A stretch of 64,000 nucleotides of DNA from contig DGFJ01000041.1 of assembly GCA_002391625.1 (NCBI GenBank), positions 1-64,000 of the forward strand. Reading direction: 5' to 3'. Position numbers and translations under genes: made by a program. The notes under the pieces were generated by a model. It ran no database searches and had not been told where the DNA came from. It worked only from the letters and a program-made list of their open reading frames with translations. Within the stretch, counting starts at the first letter, position 1, and every line of letters starts with the position of its first letter. This document shows positions 8,471 through 17,108 of this stretch, in pieces. The stretch comes from Ruminococcaceae bacterium UBA3903 (GTDB taxonomy: Bacteria > Bacillota > Clostridia > Oscillospirales > Acutalibacteraceae).

Positions 8471-9826
8471 TTGGAAAAAAGCAGAAGCTCATTTTCTGGT
8501 AAAATAGGTTTTGTTATGGCAGCAGCAGGCTCTGCTGTTGGTTTAGGAAATATATGGAGGTTTCCCTATCTAGCGGCTAAATATGGCGGTGGTATGTTTT
8601 TACTGGTATATATAATTATAGCCGTAACCTTTGGTTTTACCTTAATGACGGCAGAAATTGCATTAGGCAGAAAAACTGGTCTAAGCGTAATCGGAGCCTA
8701 TAAAAAATTAAATAAAAAGTATGCGTTTATTGGATGGCTATCGGCTTTAGTGCCTGTGTTAATATTCTCATATTATTGTGTAATTGGTGGATGGATACTA
8801 AAATACTTTGCTGTATCTGCTTCTAATAATGTGCGGGAAGCTACAAATGATACCTTCTTTACTAACTTTATTTCACAAATTGGTGAACCGATTTTTTGGT
8901 TTGCGTTATTTTTAGCTTTAACATCGCTCATCGTTTTGTTAGGTGTGCAAAAAGGTATTGAACGTGCAAGCAAGGTGATTATGCCTGCTCTAATTGTTTT
9001 ATCTGTTATTATAACAATATTTGTTGTAACCAGAGAAGGTGCATTAGAAGGTGTTTTATACTATATAACACCTAATCTAAAGGACTTTAATGCCAACACT
9101 GTTTTAGCAGCAATGGGTCAGCTGTTCTATTCAATGTCACTTGCAATGGGCATTATGGTAACATATGGTTCATATATGAAAAGGTCTGTAGATTTAGAGA
9201 AATCAGTAAAACAGATTGAAATATTTGATATTGCCATCGCCTTTGTTGCTGGTCTTATGATTGTTCCGTCTGTATTTATTTTTTCAGGCGGTGATACAGC
9301 AGCACTTAGTGCCGGACCATCACTTATGTTTATTACAATGCCAAAGGTATTTAATGAGATGTGGATGGGCGGTTTTGTTAGTGCATTATTCTTTTTACTG
9401 GTTTTCTTTGCCGCATTAACCTCCGCAGTTTCCTTAATGGAAACCGTTGTATCAATTATTAGTGATAAATTAAAAATAGGAAGAAATACAATCTGTGTTA
9501 TTGTTTTTGTTTTTTCACTTATTATAGGCATACCATGTTCTTTAGGCTTTGGTGCATGGGATTTCGTAAATATTATGGGTATGACTATTTTAGATTTCTT
9601 TGATTTTATTTCAAATAACATCTTAATGCCTATTGTTGCTTTTCTTACTTGTATTTTTGTAGGCTATGTCATAAAGCCCAAAACACTTATTGATGAGGTT
9701 AAGCTATCATCAAAATTCAAAAGAGAAAAGCTTTTTACTATTGTTATTAAATATGTTGCACCCTTTTGTATACTGGCTATTTTAGCTACATCTATTCTTG
9801 ATGTTTTAGGGGTTCTGCATCTATAA
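8471..9826 (+). CDS. NSS-family Na+-dependent amino acid/neurotransmitter-type symporter
   Basis: A 451-aa LeuT-fold transporter. The N-terminus (GSAVGLGNIWRFPYLAAKYGG) is the unwound TM1 motif that forms the substrate and Na+ sites in the NSS family. About 11 hydrophobic helices follow, with the charged loop signature of TM5-TM6 and FYSMSLAMGIMVTYGSY in TM6. The start is TTG 8471 behind AGGGG (8458-8462). The substrate is probably an amino acid; bacterial NSS members have mostly been shown to carry tryptophan, tyrosine, leucine or alanine. It is 23 nt downstream of mscS. Its Na+ coupling fits a cell with a Na+ V-ATPase. Confidence 0.92.
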   Translation: MEKSRSSFSGKIGFVMAAAGSAVGLGNIWRFPYLAAKYGGGMFLLVYIIIAVTFGFTLMTAEIALGRKTGLSVIGAYKKLNKKYAFIGWLSALVPVLIFSYYCVIGGWILKYFAVSASNNVREATNDTFFTNFISQIGEPIFWFALFLALTSLIVLLGVQKGIERASKVIMPALIVLSVIITIFVVTREGALEGVLYYITPNLKDFNANTVLAAMGQLFYSMSLAMGIMVTYGSYMKRSVDLEKSVKQIEIFDIAIAFVAGLMIVPSVFIFSGGDTAALSAGPSLMFITMPKVFNEMWMGGFVSALFFLLVFFAALTSAVSLMETVVSIISDKLKIGRNTICVIVFVFSLIIGIPCSLGFGAWDFVNIMGMTILDFFDFISNNILMPIVAFLTCIFVGYVIKPKTLIDEVKLSSKFKREKLFTIVIKYVAPFCILAILATSILDVLGVLHL

Positions 9827-9844
9827 TATTATGTTAAGTCTTGT

Positions 9845-10131
9845 ATAACTACCCAGTAGTAGGGGCTAGATAATCCAGTCCTCTCACGCTACCGTGCGTA
9901 CCATTGGGACACGTCGGTTCAATAGCTTTAGTGCAGTACCTCATATCAATTGGCTATATCATCATATCCAATTGATGTGAGGTATCTGTTTGTCAAGGTT
10001 CTGTGCAAGATAAAGCGGTTCGCAATTTGCCATCAGCGATTTCTTGTGTTCGTCCATTAGCTAACCTTTTCTACTACCAAGCCTGTAACAGGATTTTAAC
10101 CCCAGCTATCGCCCATTCAGTGCAAACCTAT
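9845..10131 (-). mobile_element. Probable decayed, ORF-less group II intron remnant
   Basis: On the minus strand, the segment around 9930-9882 resembles the domain V end of bacterial group II introns: GAACCGACGTGT, then GGTACGCACGGTAGCG and GTGAGAGG, followed by CCTACTACT as near an intron 3' end. Upstream on the same strand (about 10110-10020) are CTGGGGTTAAAATCCTGT, GGCTTGGTAGTAGAAAAGG and ACACAAGAAATCGCTGATGG, which look like domain I text of such introns. A 17-bp inverted repeat (9937-9985) could be a reduced domain IV hairpin. The domain V stem has several mismatches and no reverse transcriptase is present, so it looks dead. The assignment rests on remembered motifs. Confidence 0.45.
9937..9985. 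repeat. 17-bp inverted repeat hairpin within the intron-like remnant
   Basis: Arms TACCTCATATCAATTGG and CCAATTGATGTGAGGTA match at 16 of 17 positions, and the mismatch is a possible G-U pair. They enclose a 15-nt AT-rich loop. It would fold strongly as RNA from either strand. It is probably the shortened domain IV of the intron-like segment. Confidence 0.7.
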
Positions 10132-10163
10132 AAAGGCACCTGATTTATAAATCAGGTGCCTTT
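10132..10163. terminator. Perfect 32-bp palindrome, likely bidirectional terminator
   Basis: AAAGGCACCTGATTTA is followed directly by its exact reverse complement, giving a 16-bp perfect stem with A and T flanks on both strands. It lies between the plus-strand symporter gene and the minus-strand lipoprotein gene, so it can terminate both. The intron-like segment begins right beside it on the minus strand. Confidence 0.7.
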
Positions 10164-10331
10164 GCTTTTATACTTTTTGTCAATTACTGTGAGCAATTAA
10201 TATAGGTGTACATTGCACATTTTAGGGACAAATGTTAAAACCTTCACTGTGTTTAATAGTAACAAATAAAATGTTATACAGTCCAAATAACGTTATCCTA
10301 GACCATGGCATTTATTACTAATTCAGCTATT

Positions 10332-10676
10332 TTACTCAATAGCTGCTGTTCCTTCGTTGCCGTCGTTCACATCATTAATATCTGTACCCATTGTGTTATC
10401 TGCTATATTGTCTACATTACTGCTAACAGCGCTACCCACATCGGATATTCCTGTACCAATGTCATTTGCTAAATTATTTGTTGTATTCTCGGTTGGGCTT
10501 ACATTGGTTGAATGATTACTTGCTGATTCTGTAGGCTTTGTAGGCATTGATGTTGAACTAGAGTTATCTGAAACAGTTCCGTTTGTACCGTTACCTATTT
10601 TTCCACGGTCACCGCAACCGGCTAACACAGCAGTACATATCAGTGCAACACACGCAATACATATTATTTTTTTCAT
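10332..10676 (-). CDS. Small Ser/Thr/Asn-rich lipoprotein
   Basis: A 114-aa protein with a signal peptide and lipobox (MKKIICIACVALICTAVLAGC), so it is lipidated on Cys21 and anchored outside the membrane. The rest is low-complexity Ser/Thr/Asn/Asp sequence (for example NVSPTENTTNNLANDIGTGI) with no recognisable fold. SD AAAGGA is present upstream. It lies downstream of sigE on the same strand but across a 137-nt gap, so it may have its own promoter. Sequence conservation would decide whether it is a sporulation lipoprotein; I do not recognise the family. Confidence 0.8.
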   Translation of the reverse strand: MKKIICIACVALICTAVLAGCGDRGKIGNGTNGTVSDNSSSTSMPTKPTESASNHSTNVSPTENTTNNLANDIGTGISDVGSAVSSNVDNIADNTMGTDINDVNDGNEGTAAIE

Positions 10677-10813
10677 TTAATTCACAATTCCTTTCGTGAT
10701 GAATAAGAAGAATGTAACAGTGAATTTTTTAAATGATTATTTACACCGTTTCTTCTCATAATACTTTATACCTGTTGGTATAGTTGTATTATTTCACAAA
10801 AAATTGGAAAAAT

Positions 10814-11533
10814 TCACATAGATGATGCCAGATCCTTTTTTAATCTGCTTATTATCTTTTTTTCCAGCCTAGATATATATGATTGAGAAATGCCAAGCAT
10901 ATCAGCTACCTCCTTCTGTGTATGCTCCTTATTACCACTAAGCCCAAACCGTAGCTCCATTATTTGTTTTCCACGTGGCTCTAGCTTTGACACAGCATTT
11001 AGTAACAGCATACAGTCAGCTTCTTGTTCTATATTTTTATTCACAGTATCCAAATCACTGCCCAATACATCGCTTAAAAGTAGCTCATTACCATCCCAGT
11101 CTATATTTAAAGGTTCATCAATAGATATTTCGTTTTTAAGCTGTGAGCTTTTTCTTAAATACATTAATATCTCATTTTCTATGCACCTAGAGGCATATGT
11201 AGCCAGCTTAATATTTCGTTGCGGGCAAAATGTATTAACAGCTTTTATTAAACCTATTGTTCCAATCGATATTAAATCCTCAACACCGGCACCTGTGGCC
11301 TCAAACTTTTTTGCTATGTACACAACTAACCGCAGGTTATGTGTAATTAATACCTCTCTGGCGGTATCATCACCGTCTACAATACGTTTCATTACTCTGC
11401 TTTCTTCCTGCTTATTTAGGGGTGGTGGCAGTGTTTGAGAGCCATTTATATAATATACATCGTCGATTATACCTATGAATATTTTAAATTTATTAATTAA
11501 GCTATGTATACTAATTTTTTTCATACCAATCAT
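10814..11533 (-). CDS. sigE: RNA polymerase sporulation sigma factor SigE (pro-sigma-E)
   Basis: A 239-aa sigma-70 family factor controlling early mother-cell gene expression. YYINGSQTLPPPLNKQEE is a SigE-type N-terminal boundary. LITHNLRLVVYIAKKFEATGAGVEDLISIGTIGLIKAV is region 2.1-2.2, and TQKEVADMLGISQSYISRLEKKI is the region 4.2 helix-turn-helix. The leading residues, an amphipathic stretch with many Lys and Ile, form the pro-sequence that SpoIIGA removes. It starts 4 nt after the spoIIGA stop and is probably translationally coupled, since its own SD is weak. In the family the operon is driven by phosphorylated Spo0A and sigma-A. Confidence 0.95.
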   Translation of the reverse strand: MIGMKKISIHSLINKFKIFIGIIDDVYYINGSQTLPPPLNKQEESRVMKRIVDGDDTAREVLITHNLRLVVYIAKKFEATGAGVEDLISIGTIGLIKAVNTFCPQRNIKLATYASRCIENEILMYLRKSSQLKNEISIDEPLNIDWDGNELLLSDVLGSDLDTVNKNIEQEADCMLLLNAVSKLEPRGKQIMELRFGLSGNKEHTQKEVADMLGISQSYISRLEKKIISRLKKDLASSM

Positions 11534-11537
11534 CCAA

Positions 11538-12422
11538 TCATCTGTTAATTATTTGAGGGTTAACTATTGCTTTGCATTCTCCTGTTATTCTGCTGTCAGG
11601 ACAAATGGCGATGAAAACCTTTCCATCGTATGGTTCTCCGTTAATATATATTTCCTGAGGAACAAACGCAGGCAATAAACCCTCCCCTCCAACTGAGTTG
11701 TATGGGATAAGCCGTATGTTTTTACTATTACTGCTATTATTTTTTAATGTATTACTGGTTACTCTTGCTGTCATATATTCTAAAACTTCTGCTGGTATCA
11801 CACTTTCTATAGACCTTCTATCTGCTACTATTACTGGTGATGTGCTAAATGGTTCGGTCAAGGTATTACCAGTGTCTACCCTCCCGTAGATTTCTGTGTA
11901 GCAATTATTATTGAAAATTTTCAACTTACAAACCTCTATTGATGGTGCTTCTCTACCGCTTATTCTGCTTACGATACGTAATATAACATAACATAGTAGG
12001 GTTGATACAATCATAATGACTGGTGATATATTAAAGTAAACAACCGAATTTTTAACTACCATTCCTTTTGGTGTAAACAAGAACCAAACTGCCATCATTA
12101 CACCGCAAAAACAAAAGCTAATCAAGAAAAAGGTAGCTAAATTTTTTATAAATGTTTTTTTGCTTTGTCTGCCAAAGCTTATAAAAATAATTGCAACGGC
12201 TATTAGTAGCTTAATAACCACATTTGCTATTCCGTTGATTTCTGGCAATAGTATTATTAGGGCAGTTAAAGCACCAAAACCACTGCCCAGCAACAACCGA
12301 TATTGTTTTGGAACAACCTTAGAAAATTTTGCCACTGCCAATAGTATAAAGTAGTTAATGAACAAATTTACACATAACAGCACATCTATGTAGACTGTTT
12401 TATTTATAAAATCACCCTCCAT
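11538..12422 (-). CDS. spoIIGA: Sigma-E processing peptidase SpoIIGA
   Basis: About 290 aa: five or so transmembrane helices in the first 150 residues, then an aspartic protease-like domain with RVDTGNTLTEP (Asp183 if counted from ATG 12422, the family's catalytic Asp). It cleaves pro-sigma-E at the septum after a signal from the forespore. The gene sits directly upstream of sigE, as in all known spore formers. The start is uncertain: the ATG at 12422 has no upstream SD, while a GGAGGG lies just inside the frame. Homologues begin near TVYIDVLL, which would suggest initiation a few codons later at a non-canonical codon such as ATA 12407. Confidence 0.93.
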   Translation of the reverse strand: MEGDFINKTVYIDVLLCVNLFINYFILLAVAKFSKVVPKQYRLLLGSGFGALTALIILLPEINGIANVVIKLLIAVAIIFISFGRQSKKTFIKNLATFFLISFCFCGVMMAVWFLFTPKGMVVKNSVVYFNISPVIMIVSTLLCYVILRIVSRISGREAPSIEVCKLKIFNNNCYTEIYGRVDTGNTLTEPFSTSPVIVADRRSIESVIPAEVLEYMTARVTSNTLKNNSSNSKNIRLIPYNSVGGEGLLPAFVPQEIYINGEPYDGKVFIAICPDSRITGECKAIVNPQIINR

Positions 12423-12597
12423 ATTTTTTTAGTGCCTTTATTATGTCACAGCTCATAGCAAATAATTGTCATAATGGTGTGGTGAAAAAACAAAATTTGT
12501 GTCATTAGCTACTAATCATGATAGTACACCTGATTTTTTAACAAACACTAACTCAAGGTTAATATTTTATGAATAACATAATTTTACAGTTTTTTTG
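12423..12597. other. Divergent intergenic region between spoIIGA and the V-ATPase operon
   Basis: AT-rich region that must carry the spoIIGA promoter on the minus strand. I looked for exact Spo0A boxes (TGTCGAA) and saw none, only looser matches such as TTGTCAT. No gene is visible. Confidence 0.5.
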
Positions 12598-12626
12598 TTG
12601 ACTATTTTGTTAAAATAAGATAAAAT
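12598..12626 (+). promoter_or_regulatory. Candidate sigma-A promoter of the V-ATPase operon
   Basis: TTGACT (12598-12603) and TAAAAT (12621-12626) are separated by 17 nt and lie 48 nt before the first gene of the operon. Confidence 0.6.
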
Positions 12627-12673
12627 ATATATAAAATTCAATAAATCTAATTATTTTTTGGTGGTGATTGTCT

Positions 12674-12982
12674 ATGGCTAAGGAAACTGTATTAAGGGTT
12701 AAGGAGGCTGAGCTTAAGGCTGAAAAGCTTGAAGCAGAGGCTGAAATAGAGGCTGAAAGGCTTATAAACAAAGCTTATGAGGATTCTGATTCGCTTATTA
12801 AGGATGCAGAAAAGCAGGCTCACAAAAAAGGTAAGCTGTTGGTTGAACAGGCTAATAAGAAGGCAATGGCTGTTATAGAAAAAGCTAAAAATGAGACGAT
12901 AGAGGATACTAAAAAGCTACAACATAATACGCAGAAAAAAGAACAGCAGGTTATAGAAGCGATAGTTTCATCTATAATATAA
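12674..12982 (+). CDS. ntpF: V-type Na+/H+ ATPase peripheral stalk subunit (NtpF, subunit G/H type)
   Basis: A 102-aa, almost entirely charged coiled-coil protein (repeating Ala-Glu-Lys heptads, for example EAELKAEKLEAEAEIEAERL) that pairs with NtpE to form the peripheral stalk of the V-ATPase. The first-gene position, size and composition match NtpF of the Enterococcus hirae ntp operon and AhaH of archaeal A-ATPases. ATG 12674 follows GGTGGTGAT. Coiled coils are low in sequence specificity, so the call rests largely on operon position. Confidence 0.85.
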   Translation: MAKETVLRVKEAELKAEKLEAEAEIEAERLINKAYEDSDSLIKDAEKQAHKKGKLLVEQANKKAMAVIEKAKNETIEDTKKLQHNTQKKEQQVIEAIVSSII

Positions 12983-13019
12983 TTAGGGTAGTTACAATCT
13001 GAAAACGGGAGGTGCAAGC

Positions 13020-15038
13020 TTGTCAGTTTTAAAGATGAAGCGTATAAATATTTACGCACTTAAAAAACACAGAAAAAGGATTTTGGAATTATTACAACGA
13101 AAAGGCATTGTGCAGGTAGAAGACCTGACCCTTGATGACAGTGTTTTTCAAAAAGAAGAAACTACGCAAAAACAAATGCTTTTTCAAAAGAACTCTGGTA
13201 TTGCAGAAAACGCATATAATATTCTCAATAAATATATACCAGACAAAAAATCTCCTTTTGCAATGTTTAGCGGTCGTAGTCCTATTACAGTAGAAAGCTA
13301 CTATATGTTTACTGAGGATGCTAATGAAATTATGCGTGTTGCATATGATATTATTGGGTTTGATAAAGAAATTTCCGACAGCAAGGCGGAAATTATAAAG
13401 CTGAAATCACAGATTGAAACATTAATACCATGGGAAACATTGGATTTACCAATGAATTTTTCCGGTACAAACACAACAACCGCTTTTATTGGTACATTGC
13501 CACAGCTGATAACCTATGAAGAAATTGTGTCACAAATAGTTGAAAAGGGAAATAGTGTGACTGACGTTAATATTGAGATTATCAGTGCAGATGAAAACCA
13601 AACCTGTTTGTTTTTGCTGTGCAAAAAAGAAAAATCAGTGGAAATTTCTGGTATACTACGAAGCTTAGGGTTTTCAAAGCCCACAGTAACGCCTAGTGAA
13701 CCACCGGCAGAATGTATTAAAAAATTTAAAAAGCAGATTAATAATGCCTTAAAGAACATAGAAGCTACATCGTGTAGCATTGTCAGTTATGTTGGTGTAC
13801 GCAATGCATTAAAGTTTATATGTGATTACTATATTATGCGTAGTGAAAAATATGCAGTAATAGAGCAGTTGGCACATACAAAACGTACCTTTGTCTTAAC
13901 AGGTTATATTCCAGAAAAATGTGTTGAGGATATAGAAAAATTGCTAACATCAAAATATGACGCTGCCGTTGAAATTGAGGAGCCATCTCCAAATGAGGAT
14001 ACACCTGTTTTACTAAAAAATAATCCATTTGCAGAACCAGTTGAAAGTGTTTTAGAAACATACAGCCTGCCAGGAAAAAAGGAGATTGACCCTACATCAG
14101 TAATGGCAATATTCTACTATGTATTTTTTGGAATGATGTTTTCAGATGCTGGTTATGGCATAATAATGGCTGTGGGTTGCGGGCTGCTCCTGCACAAATT
14201 TAAAAATATGGAGCTGGGATTACGCAAAAGTGTAAAAATGTTTATGTTCTGCGGTGTTTCAACAACATTTTGGGGATTAATGTTTGGCAGCTTTTTTGGT
14301 GATGCAGTAGCGGTTGTGGGAAAAACCTTTTTTAATGCGGATATTTCGTTGCCGCCACTGTGGTTTAATCCTGTGGAAGGCTCCAATTCCATGACATTAT
14401 TAATGGTATGCTTTTTATTTGGTTTGATACATTTATTTACAGGTCTTGGCATGAAGGCTTACACTTGTATTAAAAACAAAGCATATATTGACATTTTATA
14501 TGATGTTTTTAGCTGGATGCTTTTAGTTGGCGGCGGTGTTATGGCACTGCTTTCAATGGATATGATGGAGTCTATGACTGGCTTTGTATTACCATCTGTG
14601 TTTATGACGGTGGGTGGCGTATGTGCCGCAATAGGTGCGGTTATTATATTACTATTTCAGGGCAGAGGTTCAAAACCAATTAAACGGCTGTTAAAGGGTG
14701 CTTACGGTTTATATGGCGTTACAGGGTATTTAAGTGATATATTGTCATATTCCAGATTATTGGCATTAGGCTTAGCTACAGGTGTAATTGCTCAGGTGTT
14801 CAATCAAATCGCCAGTATGTTTGGCGGCGGTTTTGGTGTTATCCTGTTTATTATAATTTTTATTATTGGTCATTCATTAAATATCGGTATTAATGCATTA
14901 GGTGCATATGTTCATACAAACAGGTTACAGTTTGTAGAGTTTTTCGGTAAGTTCTATGAAGGCGGCGGAAAAAAGTTTTCACCCTTCAAAATAAATACAA
15001 AATACTATAAAATCAAGGAGGATATTTTTAATGGATAA
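13020..15038 (+). CDS. ntpI: V-type ATPase subunit I (membrane a-subunit)
   Basis: A 672-aa protein with a soluble coiled-coil N-terminal half and a C-terminal half of about 7-8 transmembrane helices (from around residue 355). It forms the ion half-channels against the NtpK rotor. The motif LSYSRLLALGLATGVIA contains the expected essential arginine, Arg579. TTG 13020 is the start, with GGGAGGTG 5 nt upstream. The end overlaps ntpK by 8 nt. Length agrees with the family (about 650-670 aa). Confidence 0.95.
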   Translation: MSVLKMKRINIYALKKHRKRILELLQRKGIVQVEDLTLDDSVFQKEETTQKQMLFQKNSGIAENAYNILNKYIPDKKSPFAMFSGRSPITVESYYMFTEDANEIMRVAYDIIGFDKEISDSKAEIIKLKSQIETLIPWETLDLPMNFSGTNTTTAFIGTLPQLITYEEIVSQIVEKGNSVTDVNIEIISADENQTCLFLLCKKEKSVEISGILRSLGFSKPTVTPSEPPAECIKKFKKQINNALKNIEATSCSIVSYVGVRNALKFICDYYIMRSEKYAVIEQLAHTKRTFVLTGYIPEKCVEDIEKLLTSKYDAAVEIEEPSPNEDTPVLLKNNPFAEPVESVLETYSLPGKKEIDPTSVMAIFYYVFFGMMFSDAGYGIIMAVGCGLLLHKFKNMELGLRKSVKMFMFCGVSTTFWGLMFGSFFGDAVAVVGKTFFNADISLPPLWFNPVEGSNSMTLLMVCFLFGLIHLFTGLGMKAYTCIKNKAYIDILYDVFSWMLLVGGGVMALLSMDMMESMTGFVLPSVFMTVGGVCAAIGAVIILLFQGRGSKPIKRLLKGAYGLYGVTGYLSDILSYSRLLALGLATGVIAQVFNQIASMFGGGFGVILFIIIFIIGHSLNIGINALGAYVHTNRLQFVEFFGKFYEGGGKKFSPFKINTKYYKIKEDIFNG

Positions 15039-15513
15039 TCTAGGTATTGTTTTTGCCCTAATTGGTGCAGCATTGGCAACTTTTTTAGCAGGTACTGGTT
15101 CAGCAATAGGTGTTGGTAAGGCTGGTGTAGCAGCAGCTGGAGTTTTAGCAGAGGATCCTTCAAAATTTGGCAAGGTTCTTATTTTTCAGCTACTACCAGC
15201 AACACAGGGTATTTACGGTCTTTTAATAGCATTTATTATTTTAACAAAAATAGGTATTCTTGGCGGTGATCCTAACATCAGTGTAACAGCAGGTCTGCTG
15301 TATTTTGCTGCTAGCTTACCAATAGCGTTTTCTGGTTTGTTTTCTGCTATATACCAAGGTAACTGTTCAGTAGCGGGTATAGGTACTATTGCTAAAAAGC
15401 CAGACCAATTTGGTAAAACAATTTTGTTGCCAGCTATGGTTGAAACATATGCTATTTTAGCATTATTAATCTCAATGCTTGCTATATTCAATATTCCTGG
15501 ACTAAACCTATAA
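15031..15513 (+). CDS. ntpK: V-type ATPase rotor subunit K (Na+-binding 16-kDa proteolipid)
   Basis: A 160-aa duplicated proteolipid with four transmembrane helices forming the rotor ring. The Na+ ligands known from E. hirae NtpK (Leu61, Thr64, Gln65, Gln110, Glu139) all have counterparts here: Leu55, Thr58 and Gln59 in LLPATQG, Gln109 in IYQGN, and Glu138 in MVETYAIL. This predicts Na+ rather than H+ transport. SD AAGGAGG precedes ATG 15031, inside the end of ntpI. Only the second hairpin has the Glu, as in other 16-kDa c-subunits. Confidence 0.96.
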   Translation: MDNLGIVFALIGAALATFLAGTGSAIGVGKAGVAAAGVLAEDPSKFGKVLIFQLLPATQGIYGLLIAFIILTKIGILGGDPNISVTAGLLYFAASLPIAFSGLFSAIYQGNCSVAGIGTIAKKPDQFGKTILLPAMVETYAILALLISMLAIFNIPGLNL

Positions 15514-15542
15514 AAATAATCTTAGTGATAGGAGATTTGACT

Positions 15543-16127
15543 ATGACAGGGCTTGATAAGATATTAGAAGAAATAATTGCACAGGCTCAACAAAACGCTG
15601 ACAGCACAATGTCCGAAGCACAATTAAAGATAAATGATATATCATTAAAAGCACAAGCTGAAGCTGAAAAAAAAGTAGCAAAAATAGAGGAGCATACAAA
15701 CCATACCTGTAAAGATATATTGGAGAGAGGATATTCGGCGGCACAACTGTATAAACGGCAGGCATTACTGGCGGCCAAGCAAAATATTATTACCAGTATG
15801 CTAAATGATGCCCATCTATCACTTATTAGCTTAGATGAAAGCAAATATTTTCAACTAATTTTAAAAATGATTGCTAAATATTCTTTCAAAGAAGATGGCT
15901 GCATTTTATTCAATAAAAAAGATCTGAACCGTCTTCCTAAAAATTTTAATGATGAAATAGCAAAGGCTGCTAAGGCAAAGCTTACTGTTAGCAAATCAGT
16001 GGCGGATATTGACGGCGGTTTTGTTTTGGTGTACGGTGACATAGAAGAAAACTGTTCATTTAAAGCGTTGTTTAATGGGCATGAAGAAGCATTGCAGGAT
16101 AAGGTGCATAGCTTATTATTTTCATAA
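15543..16127 (+). CDS. ntpE: V-type ATPase subunit E (peripheral stalk)
   Basis: About 194 aa: a long N-terminal helix rich in Ala/Glu/Gln/Lys (ILEEIIAQAQQNADSTMSEA and on) followed by a globular C-terminal domain, including a VADIDGGFVLVYGDIEENCSF segment characteristic of the E subunit. It pairs with NtpF and holds the catalytic head still. ATG 15543 is preferred, with TAGGAG 8 nt upstream, over an in-frame GTG 18 nt earlier that lies inside the SD region. Confidence 0.92.
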   Translation: MTGLDKILEEIIAQAQQNADSTMSEAQLKINDISLKAQAEAEKKVAKIEEHTNHTCKDILERGYSAAQLYKRQALLAAKQNIITSMLNDAHLSLISLDESKYFQLILKMIAKYSFKEDGCILFNKKDLNRLPKNFNDEIAKAAKAKLTVSKSVADIDGGFVLVYGDIEENCSFKALFNGHEEALQDKVHSLLFS

Positions 16128-16142
16128 GGGGGTCTAGGGAAA

Positions 16143-17108
16143 ATGGCAAAGGATTACACCTATGCAGTTGCCCGAATTAGGGCTAGAGAGCTTAATCTTT
16201 TATCGGGACAAGACTTAGACTCTTTGTTGACCTGTAATAGCTACAATGACGCTCTTTTACTTTTAGGGGATAAGGGCTGGAATACAGAGAACATATCCTC
16301 CTATGACCAGCTATTAAATGCTGAGAATGAAAAACTCTGGCAATTTATGTCCGAGCTTGTAAATGATTACTCAGTTTTTGATGTTTTTCTTAAACCAAAT
16401 GATTTCCATAATTTAAAAGCATCTATAAAAGCAGTGATTACCGATGGTGATGTTAAAAATATTTTTTATGATCAGGGTACAGTGTCCGCCATAAAAATAT
16501 TTGAGGCTATTAAAAATCGTGAGTACAATAAATTACCAGATCATCTGCAGCGTTGTGCTGGTGAGGCTATAACAGCCTTATTACAGACAAGCGATGGTCA
16601 GCTTTGCGATATTATTATTGACAAGGCATCCCTTGAGGAGCTGTATAGCATTGGTTTACATTCAGACAGTGCAATAATCAAATTGTATGCCGAAACAACA
16701 GTAGCTGCCACCAATATTAAATCTGCTATAAGGTGCAACAAAACCAATAAAAATATAGACTTTATAAAAAGATGCTTGGCACGCTGTGATACGCTAAATG
16801 TTGATACCTTAGCAGCAGCAGCCACAAAGGGTATAGATGAAATTTATGATTATTTATTATACACCGACTACAAGGGAGCAGTTGATGCACTAAAGGTTTC
16901 CGCTACCGCATTTGAAATATGGTGTGATAATATGCTTATAGGAAAAATGCAGTCACAAAAATGGGAACCGTTTACGGAAGGTCCGTTAATTGCCTATGTT
17001 TTAGCACGGGATTTTGAAATAAAAGCAGTGCGAATGATACTTTCGGGCAAGATTAATAATTTAGATAATAAAATAGTAAAAGAAAGGCTGAGGGATATGT
17101 ATGTATAG
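16143..17108 (+). CDS. ntpC: V-type ATPase subunit C (AC39/subunit d type)
   Basis: A 321-aa mostly helical protein of the V-type ATPase subunit C/AC39 family, the cap that connects the central stalk to the rotor ring. It begins YAVARIRARELNLLSGQDLDSLL, a recognisable family N-terminus, and ends with VLARDFEIKAVRMILSGK, the conserved C-terminal part of the third repeat. SD AAGGGGG is 10 nt before the ATG. It overlaps ntpG by 8 nt. It is somewhat shorter than typical homologues (about 330-350 aa) but looks complete. Confidence 0.92.
   Translation: MAKDYTYAVARIRARELNLLSGQDLDSLLTCNSYNDALLLLGDKGWNTENISSYDQLLNAENEKLWQFMSELVNDYSVFDVFLKPNDFHNLKASIKAVITDGDVKNIFYDQGTVSAIKIFEAIKNREYNKLPDHLQRCAGEAITALLQTSDGQLCDIIIDKASLEELYSIGLHSDSAIIKLYAETTVAATNIKSAIRCNKTNKNIDFIKRCLARCDTLNVDTLAAAATKGIDEIYDYLLYTDYKGAVDALKVSATAFEIWCDNMLIGKMQSQKWEPFTEGPLIAYVLARDFEIKAVRMILSGKINNLDNKIVKERLRDMYV

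Noticed and set aside
10890..11438. 182-codon open frame on the plus strand opposite sigE
   Set aside because: It is antisense to the conserved sigE gene, has no SD or recognisable domain, and its composition follows from the sigE codons. It is a shadow frame.
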